DNA from: an uncultured Clostridia bacterium
GTDB taxonomy: Bacteria > Bacillota > Clostridia > TANB77 > CAG-508
Direction: 5' to 3'
DNA: 53,588 nucleotides
Assembly: GCA_934178555.1 (NCBI GenBank)
Contig: CAKPQL010000010.1
Location: 1 to 53,588, forward strand
The notes beneath the pieces were generated by a model. It did no database searches. It saw only the letters and a program-made list of their open reading frames with translations, and had not been told where the DNA came from. A program made the position numbers and the translations under genes. Of the stretch, positions 24,355-34,167 are shown in pieces (positions within the stretch are counted from its first letter, which is position 1; each line of letters begins with the position of its first letter).

Positions 24355-26589
24355 CTAAATTCTGTCTTGGATTGTTCTATGAATTACATCTAACTGTTGT
24401 TCTCTTGTTAATTTTATGAAGTTAACAGCGTAACCAGAAACACGAATTGTTAATTGTGGATATTTTTCTGGATGTTCCATAGCATCCTCTAATAATGCTC
24501 TATCAAATACGTTAACATTTATATGATGTCCTGTTTTTGCAAAATATCCATCTAACATACTTACCAAGTTAGTTACTTTTTGCTCATCATCTTTACCTAA
24601 TGCTTTTGGTGTTATAGCGAATGTGTAAGAAATTCCGTCTTCTGAATAATCATATGGAAGTTTTGCTATTGTATTTAATACTGCAAGTGAACCGTTTGTA
24701 TCTCTTCCATGAAGTGGGTTTGCACCTGGTCCAAATGGTTCTCCAGATTTTCTTCCATCAGGAGTATTTCCTGTATTTTTACCATAAACAACATTTGATG
24801 TAATTGTTAGTATAGATAATGTGTGTTTTGAACCTCTATATGTTTGATGTTTTCTTAATTTTCTTAAGAATTTCTTTACTATATCTACAGCTATTGAATC
24901 AACTCTGTCATCATCATTTCCGTATTTAGGGAAATCTCCTTCAACTTGATAGTCAACAGCTAATCCTGTTTCATCTCTTATAACTTTTACTTTAGCATAT
25001 TTTATTGCTGATAATGAATCTGCAACAACAGATAGACCAGCTATACCACATGCCATAGTTCTTAATATTTCTTTGTCGTGTAATGCCATTTCTAATGCTT
25101 CATAAGAATATTTATCATGCATATAGTGAATTGCATTTAATGCTTTTATATATATTTTTGCAACATAGTCCATCATTGTGTCATATTTTTCCATAACTTC
25201 ATTGTAGTCTAAATATTCAGATGTGATAGGTGCAAATTTTGTTGTAATTTGTTTTCCAGAGTTTTCATCTCTACCACCATTAATAGCATATAATAATGCT
25301 TTAGCAAGGTTTGCTCTTGCTCCGAAGAATTGCATTTGTTTACCAATTTTCATTGCAGAAACGCAACAAGCTATACCATAATCGTCTCCAAGCATTGGTC
25401 TCATTAAGTCGTCATTTTCATATTGGATAGAAGATGTTTGAATAGACATTTTTGTTGTATATCTTTTAAATCCTTCTGGTAAGTTTTTAGCCCATAATAC
25501 TGTTAAGTTAGGCTCTGGAGCAGGTCCTAATGTTGTTAATGTGTGTAATACTCTAAAAGAGTTCTTTGTAACTAAAGTTCTTCCATCTACACCCATACCA
25601 CCAATAGATTCTGTTACCCAAACAGGGTCACCGCTGAATAATTCATTATATTCAGGTGCTCTTAAAAATCTAACTAATCTTAATTTCATAACGAAGTGAT
25701 CCATTAATTCTTGGGCTTCAGCTTCTGTTAATTTTCCTGCTGCCATATCTCTTTCAATATAAATATCTAAGAAAGTAGATGTTCTACCAATACTCATAGC
25801 AGCACCATTTTGGTCTTTAACTGCTCCTAAGTATCCAAAATATAACCATTGAATTGCTTCTTTAGCATTTGATGCTGGAACAGATATATCAAATCCATAT
25901 TTAGCAGCCATTGCTTTTAAATCATTTAATGCTTTTATTTGGTCAGATATTTCTTCTCTTTCTCTTATTACATCAGCTGTAAATTCATCTACATCTAATA
26001 CTTCTAGTTCTAATTTCTTTTCTTCTATTAAAGCATCAACACCATAAAGTGCAACTCTTCTGTAATCACCAATTATTCTTCCACGTCCATATCCATCTGG
26101 TAAACCTGTAATTAAGTGAGAACTTCTTGCTGCTCTAATATCTGGTGTGTAAACTTGGAAAACACCATCGTTATGTGTTTTTCTAAGAGTATGATATATA
26201 TATTCTGTTTCTGGGTCAACTTTTAAACCATAAGCTTCAGCTGATTTTTCAACTATACGAATACCACCAGCTGGCATAATTGCTCTTTTTAATGGAGCAT
26301 CTGTTTGAAGACCAACGATTTGTTCTAATTCCTTTTTTATATATCCAGCGTCATAAGCATTAACTGCTGATGGTGTTTTTGTATCAGCATCTAAAACTCC
26401 GCCATTTTCTCTTTCTTTTTTATATAATTCTAAAACTTCATTCCATAATTCTTTTGTTCTTTCAGTAGCTCCAACTAAAAAACTGTCATCTCCTTCATAA
26501 GGTGTGTAGTTATGTTGAATGAAATCTCTAACATTAATTTCTTCTTGCCATTCTCCACTTTCAAAATTATTCCATTGATCAAATTTCAT
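24355..26589 (-). CDS. pflB: Formate C-acetyltransferase (pyruvate formate-lyase)
   Basis: A 744-residue glycyl-radical enzyme converting pyruvate and CoA to acetyl-CoA and formate. The active-site Cys pair is in IACCVSAMK (about residue 412), and the glycyl-radical motif RVSGYAVNF is near the C-terminus, where PflA abstracts hydrogen. Size is normal. The ATG at 26589 follows AGGAGG; open codons further upstream are not conserved. The enzyme is oxygen-sensitive, which indicates fermentative, anaerobic growth. pflA lies 63 bases downstream. Confidence 0.97.
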   Translation of the reverse strand: MKFDQWNNFESGEWQEEINVRDFIQHNYTPYEGDDSFLVGATERTKELWNEVLELYKKERENGGVLDADTKTPSAVNAYDAGYIKKELEQIVGLQTDAPLKRAIMPAGGIRIVEKSAEAYGLKVDPETEYIYHTLRKTHNDGVFQVYTPDIRAARSSHLITGLPDGYGRGRIIGDYRRVALYGVDALIEEKKLELEVLDVDEFTADVIREREEISDQIKALNDLKAMAAKYGFDISVPASNAKEAIQWLYFGYLGAVKDQNGAAMSIGRTSTFLDIYIERDMAAGKLTEAEAQELMDHFVMKLRLVRFLRAPEYNELFSGDPVWVTESIGGMGVDGRTLVTKNSFRVLHTLTTLGPAPEPNLTVLWAKNLPEGFKRYTTKMSIQTSSIQYENDDLMRPMLGDDYGIACCVSAMKIGKQMQFFGARANLAKALLYAINGGRDENSGKQITTKFAPITSEYLDYNEVMEKYDTMMDYVAKIYIKALNAIHYMHDKYSYEALEMALHDKEILRTMACGIAGLSVVADSLSAIKYAKVKVIRDETGLAVDYQVEGDFPKYGNDDDRVDSIAVDIVKKFLRKLRKHQTYRGSKHTLSILTITSNVVYGKNTGNTPDGRKSGEPFGPGANPLHGRDTNGSLAVLNTIAKLPYDYSEDGISYTFAITPKALGKDDEQKVTNLVSMLDGYFAKTGHHINVNVFDRALLEDAMEHPEKYPQLTIRVSGYAVNFIKLTREQQLDVIHRTIQDRI

Positions 26590-26651
26590 ATAAAAACCTC
26601 CTATATAAATATTGTATACGAAGTATATTTTAATATACTCACAACTATTTA

Positions 26652-26680
26652 ATAATACCATAAAATAATTGGAATATCAA
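26652..26680 (-). promoter_or_regulatory. Promoter for pflB-pflA
   Basis: On the minus strand TTGATA and TATTAT with 17-base spacing, about 60 bases before the pflB start. Confidence 0.65.
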
Positions 26681-26816
26681 CAATTCATGTGCAAAATTTG
26701 AAAAAAATGTAGAAAAAAAGATTTTTTAATGATAAAATCAAAATAGGATATTTTAAGGTTAATAGTTAATTATAGTGATATTATAGAATAAGATTTACAA
26801 ATGAGGAGGATTTATA

Positions 26817-27998
26817 ATGGATGAAGCACTACAGAAAATAAAACAAATTATGTTGGAAAAGGAAATCTTATTAGCATCTTATGCATGCAAATCAGAAAAA
26901 GCAATAAATTTATCACCTGATATAGAGGATATACGACCAGCGTTTTTTAAAGATATAGATAGGATAATACATTCAATGGCATATACTAGATATATAGATA
27001 AAACACAGGTGTTTTCATTTGTAAAAAATGACCATATAACACATAGAGTTTTACATGTTCAGTTGGTATCAAAAATAGCAAGAACCATAGGAAGAAGTTT
27101 AAATTTGAATGAGGATTTAATAGAAGCAATAGCTCTTGGACATGATGTAGGACATGCACCTTTTGGTCATGCGGGAGAAAAATTTTTGAATAATATTTGT
27201 AAAAGAGAGAATATTGGATTTTTTTGTCATAATGCACAAAGCGTAAAAGTATTAAAAGATTTGGAAAATATAAATATTACAGTACAAACTTTAGATGGAA
27301 TATTGGCACATAATGGAGAGATATTAAAGAATGTATACATACCTAATTTTGATAAAACAGAAGAACAATTTTTAGAAGACTTAGATAATGTATATAATGT
27401 AGAATATTATAGTAGTAAAGTAAAACCAATGACATTAGAAGGATGTGTTGTTAGAATATCTGATATAATTGCCTATGTAGGAAGAGATATAGAAGATGCC
27501 ATTATATTAGGAATTATACAAAGAAGTGATATACCATATCATATAACAAAAATACTTGGAAATACAAATTCCAAAATAGTTGATAATCTTGTAAAAGATA
27601 TCGTAATAAACAGTCAAGGAAAGCAACATATAGAATTATCAAGAGATGTATTTGAAGCATTGATGGAATTAAAACGTTGGAATTATAAAAATATATATGA
27701 ATCTAAGGAAGCAACTAAAAATCATAATGTTTTAGAAAATTTATTTAATTATATATTCGAGGCTTATATAGAAAAAATAAGCAAAATAGATTATATGAAT
27801 AAGTTAAAAGTAGATGAAAATATGGTAGAATCAGATAAAATATTTTATGGATTTTTAAATAACAAAACTTATGAATATTTAAGAAATACAGATAAAAGAA
27901 GAATAATAATAGACTATATAGCAGGACAAACAGACAAGTTTTTCTTAAGTGAATGTGAAAAATATGTATATGGATTTAGAGAAAGTATGTTAGAATAA
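26817..27998 (+). CDS. dGTP triphosphohydrolase-like HD-domain protein
   Basis: A 393-residue metal-dependent phosphohydrolase. The HD-superfamily ligands are visible as HRVLHVQ, ALGHDVGHAPFGHAGE and a later Asp in RISDIIAYVGRDIED. These match deoxyguanosinetriphosphate triphosphohydrolase-like proteins of Firmicutes, which remove triphosphate from dNTPs. The product is shorter than E. coli Dgt and belongs to the dGTPase-like type-2/3 group. An in-frame CGA and CGT are read as Arg. Ribosome site GAGGAGG. Exact substrate range cannot be told. Confidence 0.85.
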   Translation: MDEALQKIKQIMLEKEILLASYACKSEKAINLSPDIEDIRPAFFKDIDRIIHSMAYTRYIDKTQVFSFVKNDHITHRVLHVQLVSKIARTIGRSLNLNEDLIEAIALGHDVGHAPFGHAGEKFLNNICKRENIGFFCHNAQSVKVLKDLENINITVQTLDGILAHNGEILKNVYIPNFDKTEEQFLEDLDNVYNVEYYSSKVKPMTLEGCVVRISDIIAYVGRDIEDAIILGIIQRSDIPYHITKILGNTNSKIVDNLVKDIVINSQGKQHIELSRDVFEALMELKRWNYKNIYESKEATKNHNVLENLFNYIFEAYIEKISKIDYMNKLKVDENMVESDKIFYGFLNNKTYEYLRNTDKRRIIIDYIAGQTDKFFLSECEKYVYGFRESMLE

Positions 27999-28095
27999 AT
28001 TTATATATTTTAAAAAAATATGTAACCAAATATGAAAATATGGTAATATATAAATGTAAGATATATTAAATATAATAAAAAATAAGGAGTAGCAA

Positions 28096-28845
28096 ATGAA
28101 AAAAATAATAATTTTAAGAGTATTGTTAATATTATTAATAATTATTTTTTCAATAATAGCAGTTATATCAATAGTAAATAGGAAGAATGATTGGGAAAAT
28201 GTAGCTGTAATAAATGAAGTAGAGTCTTTTGGACCATTAGCAGAAGAATTTAATGAAAAAGAGATAGATGTTACAGTTTCAGAACCTGAGGAAACACCGG
28301 AAGTAATTTCGATTCCTAAACTTACCAAGGGAATATATTATATAAAAGTTAACAATCAAATGAATACTGTTACTGTATATGTACAGGATAAAAATGGAGA
28401 TTATACGATTCCAGTAAAAGCTATGATTTGTTCTACAGGTAATGATACTCCAAAAAATTGTAGTTATAAAATAAGTGGTAAAAAGTGGCCTTGGAGATTG
28501 CTTTTTGGTAACGTTTATGGGCAGTATACAACTCATATAAATCAAAATATTTTATTTCATTCAGTACCATATGAAAAAGAGAGGCAAGATACTTTGGAAT
28601 ATTGGGAGTATGATAAATTAGGGACAACTTGTTCTTTAGGATGTATAAGACTTACTGTTGAAGATGCAAAATGGATATATGACAATTGCTTACAGGGGAG
28701 TATAGTAGAATTTTATGATAGTGAAGATCCTGGACCATTAGGGAAACCGGAGATAACTCCAATATCTGAGTATACAGAATATAGAAATTGGGATCCAACA
28801 GATCCTGATGCTAATAATCCTTGGACAAGTATTAATGAACCTTAA
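28096..28845 (+). CDS. L,D-transpeptidase (YkuD domain) with membrane anchor
   Basis: A 249-residue protein with an uncleaved N-terminal membrane helix (about residues 3-25), an acidic spacer and a YkuD catalytic domain (about 80-210). The catalytic signature is present: His in LFHSVPY and the Cys in CSLGCIRL, with the Arg after it. Such enzymes make 3-3 cross-links in peptidoglycan or attach proteins to it, outside the membrane. A Pro/Asp-rich C-terminal tail follows the domain. Ribosome site AAGGAG. Confidence 0.9.
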   Translation: MKKIIILRVLLILLIIIFSIIAVISIVNRKNDWENVAVINEVESFGPLAEEFNEKEIDVTVSEPEETPEVISIPKLTKGIYYIKVNNQMNTVTVYVQDKNGDYTIPVKAMICSTGNDTPKNCSYKISGKKWPWRLLFGNVYGQYTTHINQNILFHSVPYEKERQDTLEYWEYDKLGTTCSLGCIRLTVEDAKWIYDNCLQGSIVEFYDSEDPGPLGKPEITPISEYTEYRNWDPTDPDANNPWTSINEP

Positions 28846-28849
28846 TTGC

Positions 28850-28878
28850 TTTACTAAAAGGCAAAAATGTAGTATAAT
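28850..28878 (+). promoter_or_regulatory. Promoter for the small secreted protein gene
   Basis: TTTACT and TATAAT with a 17-base spacer; the -10 is part of TAGTATAAT. Confidence 0.55.
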
Positions 28879-28934
28879 ATATATGTTCCAGTTTGAAGTA
28901 AGTGTGTGTGCAACCATTAGGAGGAATATTAACA

Positions 28935-29351
28935 ATGAGAAAAATTTTTGCACTTGTGGCAGTTATTGTCGCTATGATAATGATGCCAATGCACATTGCA
29001 GCAAATGGTATAAGCAATGAAAAAACGATTGGTACAGCTATTGTTAGAGTTTTGTTGACTCCGGATAATTGTACTCTTTTGTATGAAGAGGTTTCAGAAA
29101 TGAAACTGCTTGATGTAATTGCTTATGATGTTGCTTGGGTGGATACAGAACAGCGTATTTTGGTGTTTAGCGATGAACGCGGAAATATTACTGAAGTAGC
29201 AGTTAAACTTGAACAGTGTGTTTCAGACGATTACGAAATTAGCGATTGCAAAAAATACGAAATCGGAAGAATAACACTTTGGCCTGGATGCGATTTTGTT
29301 GTTATTGGTTATGCTAATGGCAACATAAAGATGTATTACGTAGAAGATTAA
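28935..29351 (+). CDS. Secreted hypothetical protein with atypical codon use
   Basis: A 138-residue protein with a clear signal peptide (residues 1-23, MRKIFALVAVIVAMIM, ending near HIAANG). The mature part is a mixed alpha/beta domain of about 115 residues with one Cys pair (QCVSDDYEISDC) and several predicted beta strands; I do not recognise it. Codons such as GAA CGC GGA, CGT and GCG make it richer in G+C than its neighbours. With its own promoter and strong terminator it looks like a recently acquired single-gene insertion. The ATG at 28935 follows AGGAGG. Confidence 0.65.
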   Translation: MRKIFALVAVIVAMIMMPMHIAANGISNEKTIGTAIVRVLLTPDNCTLLYEEVSEMKLLDVIAYDVAWVDTEQRILVFSDERGNITEVAVKLEQCVSDDYEISDCKKYEIGRITLWPGCDFVVIGYANGNIKMYYVED

Positions 29352-29375
29352 AAAAATTACACACACTTACAACAA

Positions 29376-29424
29376 AAAAGAAAGAATCCATTAAACAATT
29401 GTATAACGGATTCTTTCTTTTTTT
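29376..29424. terminator. Bidirectional terminator before mscL
   Basis: AAAAGAAAGAATCC pairs with GGATTCTTTCTTTT across an 18-base loop between converging genes. Confidence 0.85.
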
Positions 29425-29933
29425 AATCTATTTTTTCTTCTTTTTCTACTAATTCAGATGTACAATGAGGACATCTTGTTGCTTTATAGTTTATCTCAGA
29501 TAAACAGTAAGGACAAACTTTGGTAGTTGGTTCTGGTTCAACCACTGGAGCTAAGTCTTCTGCTTTTTTATTTTTCTTATGCTTTCTATTTAATTTTTTT
29601 TCAAGTTTTTTTAATTCTTTTTCTTTAACTTTATTAAATGTATCATTTAATCTATTTATATAACGTATCATAATAAAAATAGAAAAGGCAATAATTAAAA
29701 AGTCTAAAACAGAGCCGATAAAATTACCATAGTTAATTGATACTTGACCAACAGTTAAAGATAGAGAAGAGTAATCAACTTTGCCAGTAAGCATAGAAAT
29801 TCCAGGCATTATAATGTCTTTTACAAGAGAGGTAACTATATTTTGAAATGCACCACCTATAATAATTCCGAACAGCTAAATCCATTACATTTCCTTTTGT
29901 TGCAAATTCTTTAAATTCTTTTAATATTTTCAT
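29423..29933 (-). CDS. mscL: Large-conductance mechanosensitive channel MscL, +1 shift at CGG
   Basis: A 169-residue channel after recoding. Only 21 codons precede the shift: MKILKEFKEFATKGNVMDLAV, the amphipathic N-helix and start of TM1. Codon 22 is CGG (29870-29868 on the minus strand). Skipping its C gives GIIIGGAFQNIVTSLVKDIIMPG, the pore-lining TM1 with its conserved Gly. TM2 follows (FLIIAFSIFIMIRYINRL). The C-terminus is extended with a Lys-rich stretch and a zinc-ribbon (CPYCLSEI, CPHCTSEL), an uncommon tail for MscL but seen in some Clostridia. The gene is 34 bases after pyrD and probably shares that transcript. Confidence 0.88.
29868..29870 (-). other. CGG +1 recoding site in mscL
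   Basis: Minus strand TTA GCT GTT CGG AAT TAT. Skipping the C gives GCT GTT GGA ATT ATT ATA GGT GGT, restoring A-V-G-I-I-I-G-G. Confidence 0.88.
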
Positions 29934-29967
29934 AAAAATCCTCCTAATTGTATCAATAAGTAATAAA

Positions 29968-30877
29968 TTAGTTCATTTGAACAGTTCCTACTATAGAATT
30001 AATATCATCAATTTTGTGTTTTAACATATATTTTTCTATTCCATCAACAGCTTTAATACTAATATCTGGACTTACAAAATTTCCACAACCAATAGATATA
30101 GCATTTGCACCAGCAAGCATAAATTCAATAGCATCTTCTCCTGTAACTATTCCACCCATACCTAAAACAGGTATGTTAACTGCTTTTGCAACTTGATATA
30201 CCATTCTTACTGCAACTGGTTTTACAGCAGGACCAGATAAACCGCCTGTATTATTTGCAAGATAAGGTTTTCTGGTATCTATGTTAATACTCATTCCAAG
30301 TAAAGTATTTATAAGAGAGACTGCATCTGCTCCAGCGTCTTCAACAGCTTTTGCAGTTAAAGTAATATCTGTAACATTTGGAGTAAGTTTTACTATTAAA
30401 GGTTTATCTAAAACTTTTCTTACCGCGCTAGTTACTTCTTTTACACCTTCATAAGTGGTGCCAAAAGCAAGGCATCCAGCTTTTACATTAGGGCAAGATA
30501 AATTAAGTTCTACACCATCTATATCTAGTGTATTTAAAATTTTACAAAGTTCAACATACTCATCAATCGAACTACCACAGGCATTAACTATTATTGCAGT
30601 ATCAAATTTTCTAAGCCAAGGTAAATCATTCTTAGCAAAGTATTCAACACCAGGATTTTGAAGTCCGATGCTATTTAACATTCCACTTGGTGTTTCACAA
30701 ATTCGTGGTGGATTGTTACCAGGACGAGGTTTTAGAGAAGTGCCTTTAGTAATAATTCCTCCTAGTTTATTTAAATCTATAAATTGGTCAAACTCTCTAC
30801 CATATCCAAAAGTCCCGAGAGGCAACAGTAACAGGATTTTTCATTTTAATTCCTGCAAAATTAATATTTGTATTCAT
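29968..30877 (-). CDS. pyrD: Dihydroorotate dehydrogenase B catalytic subunit, +1 shift at CGG
   Basis: A 302-residue FMN enzyme (class 1B) oxidising dihydroorotate to orotate. The first 20 codons (INFAGIKMKNPVTVAS) lead to CGG at codon 21 (30817-30815 on the minus strand), and the zero frame stops soon after. Skipping the C yields ASGTFGYG, the family's conserved entry motif. The rest has NLSCPNVK with the catalytic Cys, VKLTPN, the substrate-binding NT pair and GMGGI and SIGCGNF at the FMN phosphate site. It acts with PyrK, encoded just upstream, using NAD. Any start after the shift would remove the conserved N-terminus. Confidence 0.93.
30815..30817 (-). other. CGG +1 recoding site in pyrD
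   Basis: Minus strand GTT GCC TCT CGG GAC TTT. Skipping the C gives TCT GGG ACT TTT GGA, restoring S-G-T-F-G. This is the only site with GGG rather than GGA. Confidence 0.9.
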
Positions 30878-30955
30878 AAATTTTCAATCCTTTCTAAAAA
30901 ACATATAAGTATCATATTTTTGTAATGCGGATTTTGTATATTTATTGAGTTTAAA

Positions 30956-31744
30956 TTAAATTTCTACATAACTTGCATCAAAAACAGGACCAGCCTTGCA
31001 AACGTGAACATATTGTGGTTCATTTTTAGGACTTGATGCAGTTTTTACAGCACAACCAAGACAAGCACCAATGCCGCAACCCATTTTTTCTTCTAGAGAA
31101 ATTTGGCAAGGAATATTTCTTTCAAGTGCAAGTTTTTGCACGGCTCTAAGCATTGGTAAAGGACCACATGCATAAATGCAATCTGTACTAGAGTTATTTA
31201 AGTCTTCTATTAAATAATTTATAGCAAAACCATTTTCACCATAAGTTCCATCATCTGTGGTAATAACAAGCTTGTTGGAAACTTCTTTAAAGTCTTCTTC
31301 ACATACTACTAAGTCTTTATTTCTAAAGCCTAAGTAGGTTTTTACTGTTGTTTTCATATGTGCATTTTTGGCTAATTCGTGTAGGGGGAATATGCCAATT
31401 CCACCACCGATTACAGATATGCTTTTATAGTCTGATAGATTAAAGATGCCGGATCCTAATGGACCTAACACATCTATTGTTTCTCCAATATTTTTATTAG
31501 AAAGGATGTTGGTACCTTTACCTTTAACTTGAAAAATAAAAGTTACTGTTGATTTTTCCTTGTTAATATCATATATACTAATTGGTCTTCTTAAAAATGG
31601 ATCTATATTATCGCTGACACGTATTTCTAGAAATTGGCCAGCTTTAGCAATGTCTGCAATTTCTTTTGCAGATATAGTAAATTTAAAAATATCAGGTTTT
31701 AATTGTTCTTTTTCTATTAATTTTGCATTAATATGTACTGGCAT
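30956..31744 (-). CDS. pyrK: Dihydroorotate dehydrogenase electron-transfer subunit PyrK
   Basis: A 262-residue flavin and iron-sulphur protein passing electrons from PyrD to NAD. The FAD-binding RRPISIYD (about residue 53), the NAD-domain GGGIGIFPL and YACGPLPML, and the C-terminal [2Fe-2S] ligands in GCGIGACLGC plus VHVCKAG are all present. It lies between pyrF and pyrD in the same orientation, with spacings compatible with one transcript. Confidence 0.95.
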   Translation of the reverse strand: MPVHINAKLIEKEQLKPDIFKFTISAKEIADIAKAGQFLEIRVSDNIDPFLRRPISIYDINKEKSTVTFIFQVKGKGTNILSNKNIGETIDVLGPLGSGIFNLSDYKSISVIGGGIGIFPLHELAKNAHMKTTVKTYLGFRNKDLVVCEEDFKEVSNKLVITTDDGTYGENGFAINYLIEDLNNSSTDCIYACGPLPMLRAVQKLALERNIPCQISLEEKMGCGIGACLGCAVKTASSPKNEPQYVHVCKAGPVFDASYVEI

Positions 31745-31777
31745 ATTTTACCTCCTTTAAATTGTTTTAATAAAGCA

Positions 31778-32722
31778 TTATAACAATTTTGTGTGTTCAG
31801 ATATAGCAGAATTTAATTCATCTCTCATACGAATTGCTTCTGCACGAGTAGCTTTTGCAAAGTCTGTTTCATCAAAAGTATCTTTCCAGTTTTCAGATTT
31901 ATACGCACACATAAGACTTCTTGAAGCATTAACAATTCCACCTAATCCATTTTGGTCAAATCCTAAAGCAATATCAGCAGCTTTTCCGCCTTGAGCTCCG
32001 TAACCTGGAATTAGAAAATATGCGTTTGGCATAATTTTTCTTAATATTTCTATTTGCATAGGGTATGTGGCACCAACAACAGCAGATACAGAACTGAATC
32101 CAGATTCTCCAATTAATTCTTCTCCCCAAGAATTTACAAGTTCGGCAACTTTTTCGTAAATAGCTTTTCCATCTTCTGTTTTTAAATCTTGTAATTCGCC
32201 AGAAGATTTGTTAGAAGTTTTAACTAATACAAACATTCCTTTGTTGTACTTTTTACAATCTTCTATAAAAGGTTTTATACTATCAATTCCTAAATATGGG
32301 TTAAGAGTAACAAAATCAACATCATATATTGAATATGCTTCATCCCCAATAGGAGTTTTTCCTATAAATGCATTTGAATATCCTGCAGCTGTTGTGCCGA
32401 TATCTCCTCTTTTAATATCTGCAATAACCATCATTCCTTTTGATTTTGCATAATTACAAGTCTTTTGAAAAACTTCTAAACCTTGAATCCCAAACATTTC
32501 GTAAAATGCAATTTGAGGTTTTACAGCAGGAACAATATCATAAACTGCATCAATTAAGGATTTGTTAAAGTCTAGAATTGCATCACAAGCACCACTTAAA
32601 TCAGCAGAATATTTTTCTTTTATACAATTTGGTAGCATATCATATCTTGGGTCTAATCCCATAACTGTAGGGTTGTTAGTTTGTTTAATTTTTTCAATTA
32701 ATGAATCAATAGCATTTTTCAT
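31778..32722 (-). CDS. pyrF: Orotidine 5'-phosphate decarboxylase (long type)
   Basis: A 314-residue enzyme converting OMP to UMP. The catalytic tetrad motif is in IADIKRGDIG (about residue 97). Other family marks are MGLDPRYD at the N-terminus, LVKTSNKSSGE and the phosphate-binding VNASRSL. The length fits the type 2 family rather than the short 230-residue type. pyrK follows 33 bases downstream. Confidence 0.95.
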   Translation of the reverse strand: MKNAIDSLIEKIKQTNNPTVMGLDPRYDMLPNCIKEKYSADLSGACDAILDFNKSLIDAVYDIVPAVKPQIAFYEMFGIQGLEVFQKTCNYAKSKGMMVIADIKRGDIGTTAAGYSNAFIGKTPIGDEAYSIYDVDFVTLNPYLGIDSIKPFIEDCKKYNKGMFVLVKTSNKSSGELQDLKTEDGKAIYEKVAELVNSWGEELIGESGFSSVSAVVGATYPMQIEILRKIMPNAYFLIPGYGAQGGKAADIALGFDQNGLGGIVNASRSLMCAYKSENWKDTFDETDFAKATRAEAIRMRDELNSAISEHTKLL

Positions 32723-32787
32723 TTAAAAAATCATCCTTTCAAAAAATAATTTGTAAATAATATATCTACAATCTACGTTAAGATAAA

Positions 32788-34059
32788 TTATCTTTTGTAA
32801 ACAACATTACCATTTACTATTGTGTAGGCAACTTGTCCTTTTAATTTTTTACCAATAAATGGTGTATTTTTAGATTTTGAAACTATACTTTCTTTTTCAT
32901 ATATGTATTCAATATTAGGATCGAAAATGGTGATATCGGCAATTGCGCCAACTTTAATTTCTCCTCTGTCTATACCTAAGATTTTTGCTGGGGCATATGA
33001 TGTAAGTCTAACCATATCAAAATAATCTATATATCCTGGCTCTATTAAATTTGTGATAGTTGCTGCAAGTACTGTTTCAAACCCAATAATTCCATTAGGT
33101 GCTTTTGAAAGCTCACGTTCTTTTTCTTCTTCAGAATGAGGAGCATGGTCAGTAATTATTGCATCTATTGTACCATCTTTTAAACCTCTAATAATGGCTT
33201 TTTTGTCTTCTTCAGTTCTAAGAGGTGGATTCATTTTTGCGTTAGTACCAGAAACTAAAACCTCATCTTGAGTAAAACTATAATAATGCGGGCAAGTTTC
33301 ACAAGTTACATTAATTCCACGTTTTTTTGCGTCTCTTATCATATTAACAGAAGTTTTAGTACTTATATGGCAAATGTGAGAATGAACATGATTTGTTTCT
33401 GCAATTACAATTTCGCGTGCAGCCATAATTTCTTCTGCCTCTGGTAAAACACCTTGAACATTTAATTTATCAGCAATAGGTCCAGCATTAATTGCACCTG
33501 CTGCAACAGATTTTTCTTCACAGTGTGAAGCAACAAAAGTACCAAGGTTATTAGCCTTAATAATGGCTTCTCTCATAATTTTTGCATTAGATACAGGTAT
33601 ACCGTCATCAGAAAATGCTATAGCGCCTGCTTTTTTTAATTCTTCAAAATCAACTAATTCTTCGCCCTTTTCTCCTTTTGTAACACTGGCATAAGGAAGA
33701 ACATTACATTTAGCAACTTCCTTTGCTTTTTGAATAATTTTTTCCAAAACAATAGTGCTATCAATGGTAGGATTAGTATTTGGCATAGGACAAATAGTAG
33801 TAAAGCCACCTTTAACAGCACTGTTAGTTCCAGTTTCTATAGTTTCTTTATATTCAAATCCAGGTTCTCTCAAATGACAATGAATATCAATCATACCTGG
33901 AATAATTGATAAACCATTGCAGTCAATTATAGTGTCTACTGGATCACTAATATTATCTGCAATTTGTATTATTTTTTCATTTTCTATTAAAATGTCTGCT
34001 TTTTTTTGAGTATTAGAAACATAATCAATAAGAAAACCATTTTTAAGTAACAATTTCAC
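32788..34059 (-). CDS. pyrC: Dihydroorotase PyrC
   Basis: A 423-residue type I dihydroorotase of the amidohydrolase superfamily. It cyclises carbamoyl-aspartate. The metal ligands are in DIHCHLREPG (HxH) with later His in ASHCEEKS and SHICHIS and the catalytic Asp in ITDHAPHS. It is the first gene of the minus-strand pyr operon (pyrC-pyrF-pyrK-pyrD-mscL). No pyrB or carA/B is in the window. It is divergent from a pyrE-like gene, so shared control from the 216-bp intergenic region is likely. Confidence 0.95.
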   Translation of the reverse strand: MKLLLKNGFLIDYVSNTQKKADILIENEKIIQIADNISDPVDTIIDCNGLSIIPGMIDIHCHLREPGFEYKETIETGTNSAVKGGFTTICPMPNTNPTIDSTIVLEKIIQKAKEVAKCNVLPYASVTKGEKGEELVDFEELKKAGAIAFSDDGIPVSNAKIMREAIIKANNLGTFVASHCEEKSVAAGAINAGPIADKLNVQGVLPEAEEIMAAREIVIAETNHVHSHICHISTKTSVNMIRDAKKRGINVTCETCPHYYSFTQDEVLVSGTNAKMNPPLRTEEDKKAIIRGLKDGTIDAIITDHAPHSEEEKERELSKAPNGIIGFETVLAATITNLIEPGYIDYFDMVRLTSYAPAKILGIDRGEIKVGAIADITIFDPNIEYIYEKESIVSKSKNTPFIGKKLKGQVAYTIVNGNVVYKR

Positions 34060-34139
34060 AAAGAATTCCTCCTTAAATATATTTTGTAAATTTTATCATT
34101 ATTTGTAGAAAAAGTAAATAATATATTGCTATTTTTTTT

Positions 34140-34167
34140 TTGATATGATACAAATTAATAGTATAAT
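34140..34167 (+). promoter_or_regulatory. Promoter for the pyrE-like gene
   Basis: TTGATA and TATAAT with 16-base spacing. A small hairpin (CGGATT / AATCCG, 34221-34242) lies in the leader. Confidence 0.6.
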
